This document shows, in pieces, positions 8,590-19,687 of a stretch of DNA of 64,000 nucleotides. Where the stretch lies: the NCBI RefSeq assembly GCF_029855045.1, contig NZ_CP123228.1, positions 5,270,001-5,334,000 of the forward strand, given 5' to 3'. The DNA is from Piscinibacter sp. XHJ-5 (GTDB taxonomy: Bacteria > Pseudomonadota > Gammaproteobacteria > Burkholderiales > Burkholderiaceae_C). Both the position numbers and the translations under genes were made by a program. The notes below the pieces were generated by a model. It did not search any database. It had not been told where the DNA came from and saw only the letters and a list, made by a program, of their open reading frames with translations. Within the stretch, counting starts at the first letter, position 1; each line of letters starts with the position of its first letter.

Positions 8590-10344
8590 CTACGCAGGCT
8601 GCACCGCCGCATCCTCCACGCTCTCGACCGCCCCGCCGAGCTGCCCCCACGACTGCCGTGCATACAGCAGCAAGGTCACGCCCCCGACCAGTGCGATGGC
8701 TGCGAACACCAGCGGGGCCGCGGCCTTGAAGGCCGCCGGATCCGGCAGCCGCGCCGCGATCGCATCGACCCAATGGCGCGCGTGCATCAGCAGGAGCAGC
8801 GGCGCCACCCACACCGCCAGGCGCGACAGGCGCGGCGCGGCCGGACCGATCACCGCGGCGCCGGCCAGCAGGAACAGCGCGGAGGCGACGAACACCAGCG
8901 TGAACAGCGTGCCGGCGATCGGCTGTGCGGCGCCGAACAGGTCGTGCCACCACGTGTAGGGCAGCCAGGCCAGGCAGGCCAGCCCGAGCACGACGGCGCC
9001 GCCGCGTGCGCGCCGGCCGGCGCCCGCATCGCTCCAACGCCCCCCGCCCAGCGGCTTCATGAAAGGCAGCGCCGCCAGCCCGACCAGCCCGAACAGCGCG
9101 TCGACCAGCATGGTCTTCGGATAGCCCCAGGCCTCGGCCGCGATGCCCTGCCAGCTGGAGCTGTACGAGATCGCCAGGTTGATCATGGCCATGTAGGCCG
9201 TGAACTGGGTTGCCGCGACGCGCGGGTTGGTGACATCCATGAAGGCCGCCGAGCGCGTGCCGTACATGAGGCCGTTGAAGACGTTGTAGGCCAGCGTGCC
9301 CACCCACAGCGCCATCACCAGCGGGGGCGGCACCTGCGGCCGGTTCGGCGCGTTGACGTCGACCGGCATCACCCAGCCGTGACGGCTCAGCTCGTTCATC
9401 AGGTAGAGCACCGGCAGGGACTGCAAGGCGACGAAGATGAACAGCGTGCGGCGGCGGCCGTAGCGGTCCGACAGCCAGCCGCCCAGCACGCAGCAGCCGC
9501 TGTTGATGGCCGTCGACCAGAGATTGAGCCAGGCCACCTCGTCGTCCTTGAGGCCCAGCTCGACCGCCAGGTTGGACTGCAGCGCGAGGCCCAGGCACAT
9601 TGCCCCGGCGGGCAGCAGCGCGAACATGAGGCCGGCGAGGGCGCCGCGCGTGCCGAGGAAGGAGCGGAACGAGTCGATGGCGAAGTCGCGCATCTCGCGT
9701 CCCGCCGACACGAGGCGCGATCCGGCAACGGCGCGCCGCACTTCGCCCGCCGCCTCCTTCATCGGGAGCACGACCAGGGCGGTGACGAGCAGGATGGTGC
9801 CGGCCACGAAGAAGAAGGTCGGCTGGAAGCCGGTGTAGGGCATCAGGAACAGCACGCCGCTGCCGCCGACGAGCTGGCCGACGTTGGCGCCGGCGAACAT
9901 CAGTCCGTTGGCCAGACCCCGCTCGTCCTCGTGCAGCGTGCTGACGGCCAGCGCGTCGATGGCCACGTCCTGCATCGCCGCGAAGCTGTTGTGCACCAGC
10001 AGGATCGCGGTGAACAGCCACAGCTGCTCGGGCAGCTTCAGCAGCACGGTGGCCAGCAGCGTCGCGACCATCAGCAGCTGCGTGCCGATGATCCAGCCGC
10101 GGCGGCGGCCCAGCCGATCGGACGCGAACACGTCGATGAAGGGACCGAAGGCCCACTTGAAGGCCCAGGGCAGGTAGAACGATCCGACGAAGGCGCCGAT
10201 CTCGGCCGGCCCCACGCCCTGGCGGCGCAGCTGCGTCGCCACCGCGGTCGCGGCGAAGCCGAGCGGGATGCCTTCGGTCATGTAGAGGAAGAAGAACGCG
10301 CTGAGTCGGCCTCGGCGCGTGGCGAGCAGGTTGGGCAGTCGCAT
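8590..10344 (-). CDS. AmpG-like MFS permease
   Basis: 584 residues with 12-14 predicted membrane helices. The opening (FFFLYMTEGIPLGFAATAVA) and the sequence FYLPWAFKWAFGPFID match the AmpG branch of the major facilitator superfamily, whose E. coli member imports muropeptides (GlcNAc-anhydroMurNAc peptides) for cell-wall recycling. The start was set at 10344 because the frame's extra 26 upstream residues are not membrane-like. An insertion of ~25 residues around GWVMPVDVNAPNRPQVPPP makes a longer mid-loop than in E. coli AmpG. No ampC or ampD is nearby, so the actual cargo is open. It is divergent from the lipoprotein gene at 10461. Confidence 0.8.
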   Translation of the reverse strand: MRLPNLLATRRGRLSAFFFLYMTEGIPLGFAATAVATQLRRQGVGPAEIGAFVGSFYLPWAFKWAFGPFIDVFASDRLGRRRGWIIGTQLLMVATLLATVLLKLPEQLWLFTAILLVHNSFAAMQDVAIDALAVSTLHEDERGLANGLMFAGANVGQLVGGSGVLFLMPYTGFQPTFFFVAGTILLVTALVVLPMKEAAGEVRRAVAGSRLVSAGREMRDFAIDSFRSFLGTRGALAGLMFALLPAGAMCLGLALQSNLAVELGLKDDEVAWLNLWSTAINSGCCVLGGWLSDRYGRRRTLFIFVALQSLPVLYLMNELSRHGWVMPVDVNAPNRPQVPPPLVMALWVGTLAYNVFNGLMYGTRSAAFMDVTNPRVAATQFTAYMAMINLAISYSSSWQGIAAEAWGYPKTMLVDALFGLVGLAALPFMKPLGGGRWSDAGAGRRARGGAVVLGLACLAWLPYTWWHDLFGAAQPIAGTLFTLVFVASALFLLAGAAVIGPAAPRLSRLAVWVAPLLLLMHARHWVDAIAARLPDPAAFKAAAPLVFAAIALVGGVTLLLYARQSWGQLGGAVESVEDAAVQPA

Positions 10345-10460
10345 GAAAGGTCGGTGTTGGGATCGGCGCACGCAGGGTGCAGCCCGAAGCGTGCCACGGA
10401 ACAGCACTCCGAGGGATTTCACGATTCACAAGCGGTGAGCCGCCGTCGAGGATCGCCTGC

Positions 10461-12044
10461 ATGAATGCAAGCACACGACTCTCGATCGCCCTGGTCACCG
10501 CCGGCCTGCTCGCTTGCGGCGGCGGTGGCGGCGGCAGCCCCGCACCCGAGCCGCCGGTGATTGTCCCGGTCGACGGCCCCGCCTGGTGGGGCTTCGGCCG
10601 CAATGCGCAGCACAGCGCGCAGTCGGACATCGCGGCGCAGCCGCTCGCGCGCATCCACTGGCAGGCCCCGCTCGACCTGGCGCCGCAGCAGACCAACGGC
10701 GCGCTGCTGATCCACTACGGCTCGCCGGTCATCACCCGTCACAACACCGTCGTGATGCCGGTGAAGACGGGCGCCACCGGCGGCTTCCGGGTGGAGGCCC
10801 GCATCGGCCAGACCGGCGCCGCCATCTGGACCATGGACAGCGACTATCGGCTTCCGGCGCCCGCGCCGAGCTGGATCCCGAGCTTCAACCCGACCCTCGT
10901 GCCGAGCGGGCGGCTGTACGTGCCGGCGGCCGGCGGACGCCTGATCGTGCGCGACGATCCCGACTCCGCGACCGGTGCCACCAGCACCGTCGCGTTCCAC
11001 GGCTCGGCATGCAACGCCCCGCCGGTGCCGTGCAACGACACGGTGTTCATCAGCACGCCGCTCACCGCTGACGGCAACGGCAACGTCTACTTCGGCTTCA
11101 ACGCGGGCGCCAACGCACCGGCCGCGCTGGCCGGCGGCGGCTTCGCGCGTGTCGCGGCCGACCGCAGCGCCACCTTCGTGCGCGCGGCCGTCGCCGCCGG
11201 CGACGCGGCGATGGTCAAGCCCCAGACCAACAGCGCACCCGCGTTGTCGGCCGATGGCGCCACGCTGTACGTGGTCGTCAACAACATCCCCGCGGCGGGC
11301 ACACGGGCGCGCGGGATGCTGCTGGCTCTCGACGCCACGACCCTCGCGACGCGCGCCGCCCGCAGCCTGCTGGACCCGGCCAGCGGCTCCACCCCGGCCT
11401 GGGTGAACGACAACGCGACCTCGTCGCCTACCGTGGGGCCGGACGGCGACGTCTATGTCGGGGTGCTCGAGTCCGCCGGCGCACCGCACAACTTCCGCGG
11501 CTGGCTGCTGCACTTCGACGCCACGCTCGCCCAGAGCAAGACGCCGGCGTCGTTCGGTTGGGACATCACGGCCTCCGTCGTGCCGCGGGCCATGGTGCCG
11601 CAGTACGCCGGCCAGTCCTCCTACCTGCTGGCCATCAAGTACAACAACTACTACAACGCCTCGAACCCGGCCAGCCGCGACGGCCGCAACGAGATCGCGA
11701 TCGTCGATCCCCACGACACCACGCGGCTGGACCCCGTCAACGGCACGACCGTCGTGATGGGCGAGGTGCTCAAGAAGCTCGGGCCCACGCGCGACCCCGC
11801 CGCGCCGGCGCCGGCGGTCAAGGAGTGGTGCATCAACACGATGGCCGTCGATCCGGCGAGCAGCGCCGTGCTGGTCAACAGCGAGGACGGCATCCTGTAC
11901 CGATGGCATCTGCCCAGCGACTCGTTCAGCGAGCAGATCCGCCTCACCGCCGGCCTGCTCGAGGCCTACACGCCCACCGCCATCGGTGCCGACGGCCGCG
12001 TCTACGCGGTCAACGACGCGACGCTGTTCTCCATCGGGCAATGA
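10461..12044 (+). CDS. Outer-membrane or periplasmic lipoprotein with PQQ-like beta-propeller
   Basis: 527 residues. The N-terminus is a lipoprotein signal with a lipobox ending in Cys19 (TAGLLAC), followed by a Gly run and a Pro-rich linker. The body repeats blades of the kind LSADGATLYVVVNN, VGPDGDVYVGV and IGADGRVYAVNDATLF, as in PQQ-like or Kelch-like propellers; PQQ-binding residues are not evident. The ATG at 10461 follows GGATCG at moderate spacing. The stop overlaps the ChaN gene start (ATGA), so the pair is co-translated. The function is unknown; a scaffold or binding role is likely. Confidence 0.75.
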   Translation: MNASTRLSIALVTAGLLACGGGGGGSPAPEPPVIVPVDGPAWWGFGRNAQHSAQSDIAAQPLARIHWQAPLDLAPQQTNGALLIHYGSPVITRHNTVVMPVKTGATGGFRVEARIGQTGAAIWTMDSDYRLPAPAPSWIPSFNPTLVPSGRLYVPAAGGRLIVRDDPDSATGATSTVAFHGSACNAPPVPCNDTVFISTPLTADGNGNVYFGFNAGANAPAALAGGGFARVAADRSATFVRAAVAAGDAAMVKPQTNSAPALSADGATLYVVVNNIPAAGTRARGMLLALDATTLATRAARSLLDPASGSTPAWVNDNATSSPTVGPDGDVYVGVLESAGAPHNFRGWLLHFDATLAQSKTPASFGWDITASVVPRAMVPQYAGQSSYLLAIKYNNYYNASNPASRDGRNEIAIVDPHDTTRLDPVNGTTVVMGEVLKKLGPTRDPAAPAPAVKEWCINTMAVDPASSAVLVNSEDGILYRWHLPSDSFSEQIRLTAGLLEAYTPTAIGADGRVYAVNDATLFSIGQ

Positions 12045-12898
12045 AGCGGCGTCGTGTGCTCGCATGCGCGCTCGCATGGCCCGGCCTCGGCGGCTGCACG
12101 TCCGTGCCGGTGGTGCATGCGTGGGAAAGCCGGCTGCGCGGCGACACGGTGGCGCTGCTGGGCGAGGTGCATGACAACGCCGAGCACCACCGGCAGCGCG
12201 CCGCGGTGATGCGCCGTGCAGTCGAGGCCGGCTGGCGGCCCGCGCTGGTGATGGAGCAGTTCGACATCGACCGCCAGCAGCACATCGACAGCAGCCGGCG
12301 CGAGCGGCCGCAGGACGCCGCCCACCTCATCGCGCAGTCGGCCACCCCGCGCGCCGGCTGGAACTGGGACGCCTACCGGCCGCTCGTCGAGCTGGCGTTG
12401 CAGCACGAGCTGCCGCTGGTGGCCGGCAACCTCCCACGCGCGCAGGCGATGCGGCTGGTGCGCGAGGGAACCGATGCGGTGCTGGGCGCTGCACGCGCCG
12501 AGGCGTTGGGACTGAACCGTGCGCCCGACTCCGAGTGGCAGGCGGCGCAGGAACGGGAGATCGATGCCGGCCACTGCGGCACCCTGCCGCGCGCGCTGTG
12601 GGGCGGCATGGTTCGCGCTCAGGCCGCACGCGACGCCGTGATGGCGCAGCTGCTGCAGCAGCACGCCACGCGCGGCGCCGTGCTGCTGGCCGGCAATGGC
12701 CATGTGCGGCGCGACATCGGCGTGCCGCGCTGGCTCGATGCATCGACCGCGTCCCGCCGCTGGTCGGTGGGCTTCCTCGAGCGCGGTGGCGACACGCCGG
12801 CCGCGGCGAGCTTCGATGCGGTGGTCGTCACCGCCGCGGCGACACGCGACGATCCGTGTGCCGCCCTGCGCGAGCGCCGCCCGGCCGCAGCACCATGA
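12041..12898 (+). CDS. ChaN-like lipoprotein (DUF399 family)
   Basis: 285 residues, starting with a lipobox (GLGGC, Cys19). The domain that follows begins ALLGEVHDNAEHH and contains WNWDAYRPLVELAL and LLAGNGHVRRDIGVPRWL. These match the ChaN/DUF399 family, in which the Campylobacter homologue binds paired haem molecules at the cell envelope. The conserved Glu-x-His and Asn-Gly-His segments are present. It overlaps the preceding lipoprotein gene and the following methyltransferase gene by ATGA at both ends. A role in haem or iron handling is inferred from the family. Confidence 0.82.
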   Translation: MKRRRVLACALAWPGLGGCTSVPVVHAWESRLRGDTVALLGEVHDNAEHHRQRAAVMRRAVEAGWRPALVMEQFDIDRQQHIDSSRRERPQDAAHLIAQSATPRAGWNWDAYRPLVELALQHELPLVAGNLPRAQAMRLVREGTDAVLGAARAEALGLNRAPDSEWQAAQEREIDAGHCGTLPRALWGGMVRAQAARDAVMAQLLQQHATRGAVLLAGNGHVRRDIGVPRWLDASTASRRWSVGFLERGGDTPAAASFDAVVVTAAATRDDPCAALRERRPAAAP

Positions 12899-13989
12899 AC
12901 CAGGACTTCGAGCAGGCGAAGCAGCAGTTCGTCGAAGGCTTGCGCTGCTTCGAGGCAGGCCGGTACGAGCAGGCGGACGAGCACTTCAGGTCCTCGCTGG
13001 CGCTGCTGCCCGGACGCCCGTCGACGCTGACCAATCTCGCCGCCACGCGCCTCAAGCTGCAGCGGCCGCAAGAGGCGCTGGAGATCGTCGAACAAGCGCT
13101 CGCCGCCGCGCCGGACGACGTGGACGCGTGGGCGCTGCGCGGCATGGCGCTCGTCGCGCTGCAGCGGCAAGGCGACGCGCTGGAGGCCTTCGACCGCGCG
13201 CTCGCGATCGATCCGTCGCTCGCGCCGGCATGGAGCAACCGCGGCGCCATCCTCAAGGACATGCACCGCATCCCCGAGGCGATCGTGTCCTTCGAGAAGG
13301 CGATCGCGCTCGGCGCCGACCCCGAGGTGAACGGCTGGCTCCTGGCCTCGCTCACCGGGGCACGTGCCCCGGTCGTCGCCCCGTCACGCTATGTGGAGCG
13401 GCTGTTCGACGACTACGCCGACAGCTTCGACGACCACCTGGTGAGCGTGCTGCGCTACCAGGCGCATGTCGCGCTCGTCGCGGGCCTGCCGCACATCGCC
13501 GGCAGGCGCCATGCGCGCGCGCTCGACCTCGGCTGCGGCACCGGACTCTGCGGCCCGCTGCTGCAGCCGCTGGCCGGGCGCATCGACGGCGTCGACCTGT
13601 CGGGTCGCATGCTCGACAAGGCGCGCACGCGCGGCGTGTACGACGAGCTCGCGCAGGCGGACGTGGTGCAGTACCTGCAGTCGACGGCGGGACGCTACGA
13701 CCTGGTGGTGGCCGCCGACGTGTTCATCTACATCGGCGACCTGGACGCGGTGTTCGCCGGCGTGCACAGGGTGATGGATGCGGGCGTCTTCTGCTTCTCG
13801 GTCGAAGCGCTCGACGACGGGCGCGACTTCGCGCTGCGGTCGAGCCAGCGGTACGCGCATTCGGAGGGCTACCTCCGTGCGCTGGCGAAGCGGCATGGGT
13901 TCGACGTGGCGCAGGTGCTGCAACGGACCCTCCGCGAGGATCAGCGCGAACCGATCACCGGCCTGCTGGTGTACCTGACCATCGGCTGA
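12895..13989 (+). CDS. TPR-repeat SAM-dependent methyltransferase
   Basis: 364 residues. Residues ~1-150 are tandem tetratricopeptide repeats (for example AWALRGMALVALQRQGDALE and AWSNRGAILKDMHRIPEAI). Residues ~160-360 form a class I methyltransferase with motif I ALDLGCGTGLCG near residue 210 and GVDLSGRMLDKAR as the acidic motif. The domain order matches a family of putative TPR-methyltransferases whose substrate is unknown. The TPR part probably recruits a protein target. The ATG overlaps the ChaN gene's TGA. Confidence 0.85.
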   Translation: MNQDFEQAKQQFVEGLRCFEAGRYEQADEHFRSSLALLPGRPSTLTNLAATRLKLQRPQEALEIVEQALAAAPDDVDAWALRGMALVALQRQGDALEAFDRALAIDPSLAPAWSNRGAILKDMHRIPEAIVSFEKAIALGADPEVNGWLLASLTGARAPVVAPSRYVERLFDDYADSFDDHLVSVLRYQAHVALVAGLPHIAGRRHARALDLGCGTGLCGPLLQPLAGRIDGVDLSGRMLDKARTRGVYDELAQADVVQYLQSTAGRYDLVVAADVFIYIGDLDAVFAGVHRVMDAGVFCFSVEALDDGRDFALRSSQRYAHSEGYLRALAKRHGFDVAQVLQRTLREDQREPITGLLVYLTIG

Positions 13990-14016
13990 ACCGGGGAGCC
14001 GTGCAGGCCTCCTTCT

Positions 14017-15465
14017 TCACGAGGCGGTGGTGAGGGATTGCGCGGCGGGGGCGCCGGCATGGGCGCCGGCGCGCATGAAGACGACGCCGATCAGGGCAGC
14101 GAGCGCGGCGAACACCGCACCGATCACGAAGGCCAGGTGATACCCGCTGTTGAGGGCGGCCTGCGTCGACGCGCCCGAGGCGGCCAGACCGCCCGTCTGC
14201 GCCGCGGCCAGGCTGGCGAGCACCGCCGGGCCCAGCGCCCCGCCCATCATGAACGAGGTGTTGACGACGCCGGAGGCGAGTCCCGCGTCCGCCGGGCTCA
14301 CGTCGCTCATCGCGGCAAGCAGCACCGGATTGAACGCGACGCCGGCGCCGAGACCCAGCAGCAGCATGCCCGGCAGCACGTCGAGGACGAAGTGGCCATC
14401 GACCGGCGCACGCGCGAACAGCGCGAGCCCCGCCGCCGCCAGCAGCAGGCCGGCCGCCAACGGGCGCTTGATGCCGAAGCACATGACGATGCGGGCCGAC
14501 AGCCCGACGGAGAACGCCGCCATGATGAGGTTGGCGGGCAGGAACGCCAGGCCCACCTGCAGCGGGCTGTAGCCGAGCACGAGCTGCATGTACAGCGCCG
14601 AGATGAAGAACCACGCGAACATCGCGGCGGCCCACAGCACGCCCACCACGTTGGCAGTGGCGACGTTGCGCAGCCGGAACAGCGCCAGGGGCATCAGCGG
14701 CGAACGCACGCGCGACTCGATGGCGAGAAAGCTCGCCATCAGCAAGGCCGCCAAGGCGAGCAACACCGTGGTCTGCAGGGAGGTCCACCCGGCCTCGTTG
14801 CCGTTCACGACGGCATAGACCGCCAGCATCAGCGACGAGGTGACGGTGGCTGCGCCGGCCACGTCGAGCCGTCCACCTTCCGCCGCTCCCCGCCCCCCGG
14901 GCAGCAGCGCCACGCACAGCGCATACACCGCCGCGCCGATGGGCAGGTTGACGAGGAAGATCGAATGCCAGCCGAGCACGTCGGTGAGCAGGCCTCCGAG
15001 CAGCACGCCGATGCTGCCGCCGCTGGCGCAGACGAAGCCGTACACGCCCATGGCCTTGGCGCGATCGGCCGGCTCGGTGAACAGGTTCATGATGAGCGAC
15101 AGCGACACCGCGGAGACGACCGCGCCGCCCAGGCCCTGCACGGCGCGCGCGACGATCAGCAGCGCCTGCGACTGCGCCAGGCCGCAGGCGAGCGAGGCCA
15201 GCGTGAACAGCGTGATGCCCAGCAGGAAGAGCTTGCGGTGGCCGTACAGGTCGCCGAGCCGCCCGCCGAGCAGCAGGAAGCCGCCGAAGGTCAGCATGTA
15301 GGCATTGACCACCCAGACCAGCGAGGTCTCGGTGAAGCCCAGGTCGGCGCGAATCGAGGGCAGCGCGACGTTCACGATCGTGGTGTCGAGCACGATCATC
15401 AGCACGCCGAGGCACAGCACCATCAGGGCGAGCCAGCGCTTGCGGGGGTCCAGGTCGTGAGGCAT
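14017..15465 (-). CDS. DHA2-type MFS drug/proton antiporter (14 helices)
   Basis: 482 residues. The run LMVLCLGVLMIVLDTTIVNV (motif D1 of 14-helix efflux pumps), GGRLGDLYGHRKLF (motif A) and VFNLPIG-like VNLPIGAAVYALCV place it in the DHA2 family (EmrB/QacA/LfrA types). The start ATG at 15465 is 26 bp behind the end of a 58-codon gene on the same strand. No EmrA-type membrane fusion partner or TetR repressor is adjacent. The cargo is probably toxic organic cations or antibiotics, by family only. Confidence 0.9.
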   Translation of the reverse strand: MPHDLDPRKRWLALMVLCLGVLMIVLDTTIVNVALPSIRADLGFTETSLVWVVNAYMLTFGGFLLLGGRLGDLYGHRKLFLLGITLFTLASLACGLAQSQALLIVARAVQGLGGAVVSAVSLSLIMNLFTEPADRAKAMGVYGFVCASGGSIGVLLGGLLTDVLGWHSIFLVNLPIGAAVYALCVALLPGGRGAAEGGRLDVAGAATVTSSLMLAVYAVVNGNEAGWTSLQTTVLLALAALLMASFLAIESRVRSPLMPLALFRLRNVATANVVGVLWAAAMFAWFFISALYMQLVLGYSPLQVGLAFLPANLIMAAFSVGLSARIVMCFGIKRPLAAGLLLAAAGLALFARAPVDGHFVLDVLPGMLLLGLGAGVAFNPVLLAAMSDVSPADAGLASGVVNTSFMMGGALGPAVLASLAAAQTGGLAASGASTQAALNSGYHLAFVIGAVFAALAALIGVVFMRAGAHAGAPAAQSLTTAS

Positions 15466-15491
15466 TTCGAAGGTCTCTTTGCGACAGTGTT

Positions 15492-15668
15492 TCAGGCGAG
15501 GAAGAAGGCATGCAGGCGGGGCGCGAGCAACGGAGCCAACGCCTTCAGCGAGGCCATCACCGCGTCGCGGTCGACTTGCGGCAGCAGGATCGTGACATCG
15601 GGGGTGAAGAAGGCCAGGCCGAGCGCGGACAACGCCGCGAGGCAGGCCGTCGTGATCGTCAGTTTCAT
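15492..15668 (-). CDS. Small secreted or membrane peptide (58 aa) ahead of the efflux pump
   Basis: The peptide starts MKLTITTACLAALSALGLAFF, a clear signal-peptide or single-helix N-terminus, and continues with ~35 residues containing VDRDAVMASLKALAPLLAPR, an amphipathic helix. A good GGAG site lies 8 bp before the chosen ATG at 15668; the ATG at 15683 is an alternative. It is 26 bp upstream of the DHA2 gene in the same direction, so they are likely co-transcribed. No family recognised. Confidence 0.5.
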   Translation of the reverse strand: MKLTITTACLAALSALGLAFFTPDVTILLPQVDRDAVMASLKALAPLLAPRLHAFFLA

Positions 15669-15791
15669 GGTCGTCTCCGTCATTGGCAAGAGTTCGTCTC
15701 TTGCTGGAACGACGAACACGACGCCGCTGAATCGACAATCAGGCGTATCAATTGGTGAGCCAGCCCTGCCCCTCTCCCTCACCCCAAGCCT

Positions 15792-15807
15792 CTCCCGCAA
15801 GCGGGAG
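15792..15807. repeat. Palindromic intergenic repeat, copy 2
   Basis: CTCCCGC and GCGGGAG around AA form a 7-bp stem. The left outer arm (CTCACCCC) is just upstream, but the right arm has decayed to AGTACGGAGG. It lies in the gap between the small-peptide gene and the MBL gene. Confidence 0.7.
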
Positions 15808-15831
15808 TACGGAGGCGGTTGGCACCCTTGC

Positions 15832-16953
15832 TCAGTCCACCGGAAACGGCATCGACTTCGGCAGCGTCATCGGAGCCTCGGGCTCCACCACCGCACCGGG
15901 CCCGACGGCATCGACCGCGCGCCACCACGGCATCACCGGCTCGATCCGATGCGGCTCGGCGGGCTCGCCCAGCCGCGGCATCAGCAGCGGCACGCCCTTC
16001 TGCTCGCCGAGCGACAGCAGCGTCTCGGCCGGCTCGTCCCAGGCGTGCATCGCCAGGCTGAAGGTGCCCCAGTGAACCGGGAGGAAGGCACCGCCGCCGA
16101 GCAGGCTCCACGCTTCGAGCGCGTTGGCCGGACCGAGGTGGATGTCGCCCCATGACGGATGAAAGGCGCCGACCTCCAGCATCACCAGGTCGAACGGACC
16201 CAGACGCTCGCGGATCGCGGCGTACTCCGTGGTGAGGCCGGTGTCGCCGCTGAAGAACACCGCATGCCGCGGCGTGCGCACGACCAGCGAGGACCACAGC
16301 GTGGCATTGCGGTCCTTGAGCCCGCGGCCGGAGAAGTGCTGCGACGGCGCCGCCGTCACCGTCAGATCGGCGTTCGGCAGCGTGTGCGACTCCCACCAGT
16401 CGAGCTCGGTGATGCGATGCGCCGGCACGCCCCAGGATTCGAGGTGGGCGCCGACGCCCAGCGAGGTGACGAAAGGAACTTCGCTGCGCGCCAGCTCGCG
16501 GATCGTCGGGTAGTCGAGGTGGTCGTAGTGGTCGTGCGAGACCAGCACCAGGTCGACGGGCGGCATGGCGCGCAAGGGCACCGGCACCGGCTGGAAGCGC
16601 TTGGGCCCGGCGAGTCGGGACGGCGACGCGCGCGCGCCCCACACCGGGTCGGTCAGCACGCGCAGCCCGTCGATCTCGAGCAACACCGTCGAATGGCCGA
16701 GCCAGGTGGCGCGCAGGCCGCTGGCCGGCGGCTGCGACCAGGCGGCGCTGGGATCCATCGCCGGCAGCGGACCGCGCGGCACGCGCCTTTCGCCGCCGCA
16801 GAGAAAGTCGCTGAGGCTGGGCCGCTGCGCCGCGGGGTCGCGCAGGCCCGGCAGCACCGGGTGCAGATTGCGAAAGCCCGCGCCGTCCCAGCGCGGCGAG
16901 GCCGACATCCGCTCCAGCCGCAGGCCGGCCGCTTTGGCGCCTAGTGATTTCAT
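15832..16953 (-). CDS. MBL-fold metal-dependent hydrolase (NAPE-PLD/UlaG-like)
   Basis: 373 residues. The metallo-beta-lactamase motif HxHxDH is seen as SHDHYDHLD (~residue 140), with WLGHSTVLLEIDGLRVLTD before it and FSGDTG and PVHWGTF after it. The arrangement matches the NAPE-PLD-like MBL group, which carries a dinuclear zinc site, and predicts a phosphodiesterase or hydrolase in the cytoplasm. The chosen ATG (16953) is 21 bp below the stop of the DUF255 gene on the same strand, so the pair may be one transcript. Confidence 0.88.
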   Translation of the reverse strand: MKSLGAKAAGLRLERMSASPRWDGAGFRNLHPVLPGLRDPAAQRPSLSDFLCGGERRVPRGPLPAMDPSAAWSQPPASGLRATWLGHSTVLLEIDGLRVLTDPVWGARASPSRLAGPKRFQPVPVPLRAMPPVDLVLVSHDHYDHLDYPTIRELARSEVPFVTSLGVGAHLESWGVPAHRITELDWWESHTLPNADLTVTAAPSQHFSGRGLKDRNATLWSSLVVRTPRHAVFFSGDTGLTTEYAAIRERLGPFDLVMLEVGAFHPSWGDIHLGPANALEAWSLLGGGAFLPVHWGTFSLAMHAWDEPAETLLSLGEQKGVPLLMPRLGEPAEPHRIEPVMPWWRAVDAVGPGAVVEPEAPMTLPKSMPFPVD

Positions 16954-16974
16954 GGGCCCTTCCTTCCAAGGAAT

Positions 16975-18987
<2,013 letters not shown>

Positions 18988-19030
18988 GCAGGCACGTTAC
19001 ACCCGATCGACGGCTTCGACGCGCGTCCGG

Positions 19031-19687
19031 TCATGGCTTGTCGACCTCGCTGAACCGCCATCGCTGATAGGCGAGGAACGCGAGCATCAGCAGCACGGCG
19101 CAGGTCGATCCGATCGTCAACGCGATGCCGGTGTGTTCGCCCGCCAGCAGGTGATGGGCCAGCAGCGTGACCCCTGCCCCCGCGACGACGCTGTTGATGA
19201 ACGCGATCATGCTCGCCGTGGTGCCGAAGAAGGCGATGCGCACGCCCATCTTCAGCGCCGGCGCGGAGTGCGCCTCCGGCCAGCGGCCGGTCTCGGCGGC
19301 AAACAACCGCGCCGCATCCGTTCCCAGCGAGCGATAGTGGCTGCGGATGCGCGCGATGCCCATGAGGTACTGCATGTTCTCGAGCGTGGTGTCGACCAGC
19401 CGGATGACGGTGAACACGCCGAGCAGGAAGAGCGCCGGCAGCACCGCGGCCACGAAAGGCAGGAACACCTCGCTCGACTGCGCGGTGAAGCCCATCGCCA
19501 CCAGCGCGCTTGACAGCGTCAGGAGGTACAGCGTCGCCCGCGCCGACGCTTCGGTGATGGTCGCCGTCGCGGCGGTCTGCAGCACGAAGTGCTCGGTGGT
19601 CAGCGCCGTCAGCAGCTGCGACGCCGCCGCGTCCTCGCCGCGGGTCACGCCGGCCGGGTCGCGCTCACGTCCCAGAACGTCTGCCAT
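19031..19687 (-). CDS. Hypothetical four-helix membrane protein
   Basis: 218 residues that I do not recognise. A ~50-residue N-terminal cytoplasmic part is followed by two close hydrophobic helices ([15 protein letters not shown] and [20 protein letters not shown]), a ~75-residue soluble loop with [17 protein letters not shown], and two more helices (~residues 150-200). The start at 19687 lies inside the end of the DUF1579 gene, giving a 43-bp out-of-frame overlap and pointing to translational coupling. Its layout recalls small membrane effectors and SLATT-like proteins, but no motif supports that. Confidence 0.7.
   Translation of the reverse strand: MADVLGRERDPAGVTRGEDAAASQLLTALTTEHFVLQTAATATITEASARATLYLLTLSSALVAMGFTAQSSEVFLPFVAAVLPALFLLGVFTVIRLVDTTLENMQYLMGIARIRSHYRSLGTDAARLFAAETGRWPEAHSAPALKMGVRIAFFGTTASMIAFINSVVAGAGVTLLAHHLLAGEHTGIALTIGSTCAVLLMLAFLAYQRWRFSEVDKP

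Noticed and set aside
19031..19687. Membrane effector of a cyclic-nucleotide defence system (PycTM- or SLATT-like)
   Set aside because: The four-helix layout recalls such effectors, but there is no adjacent nucleotide cyclase or other defence gene and no motif to support it.
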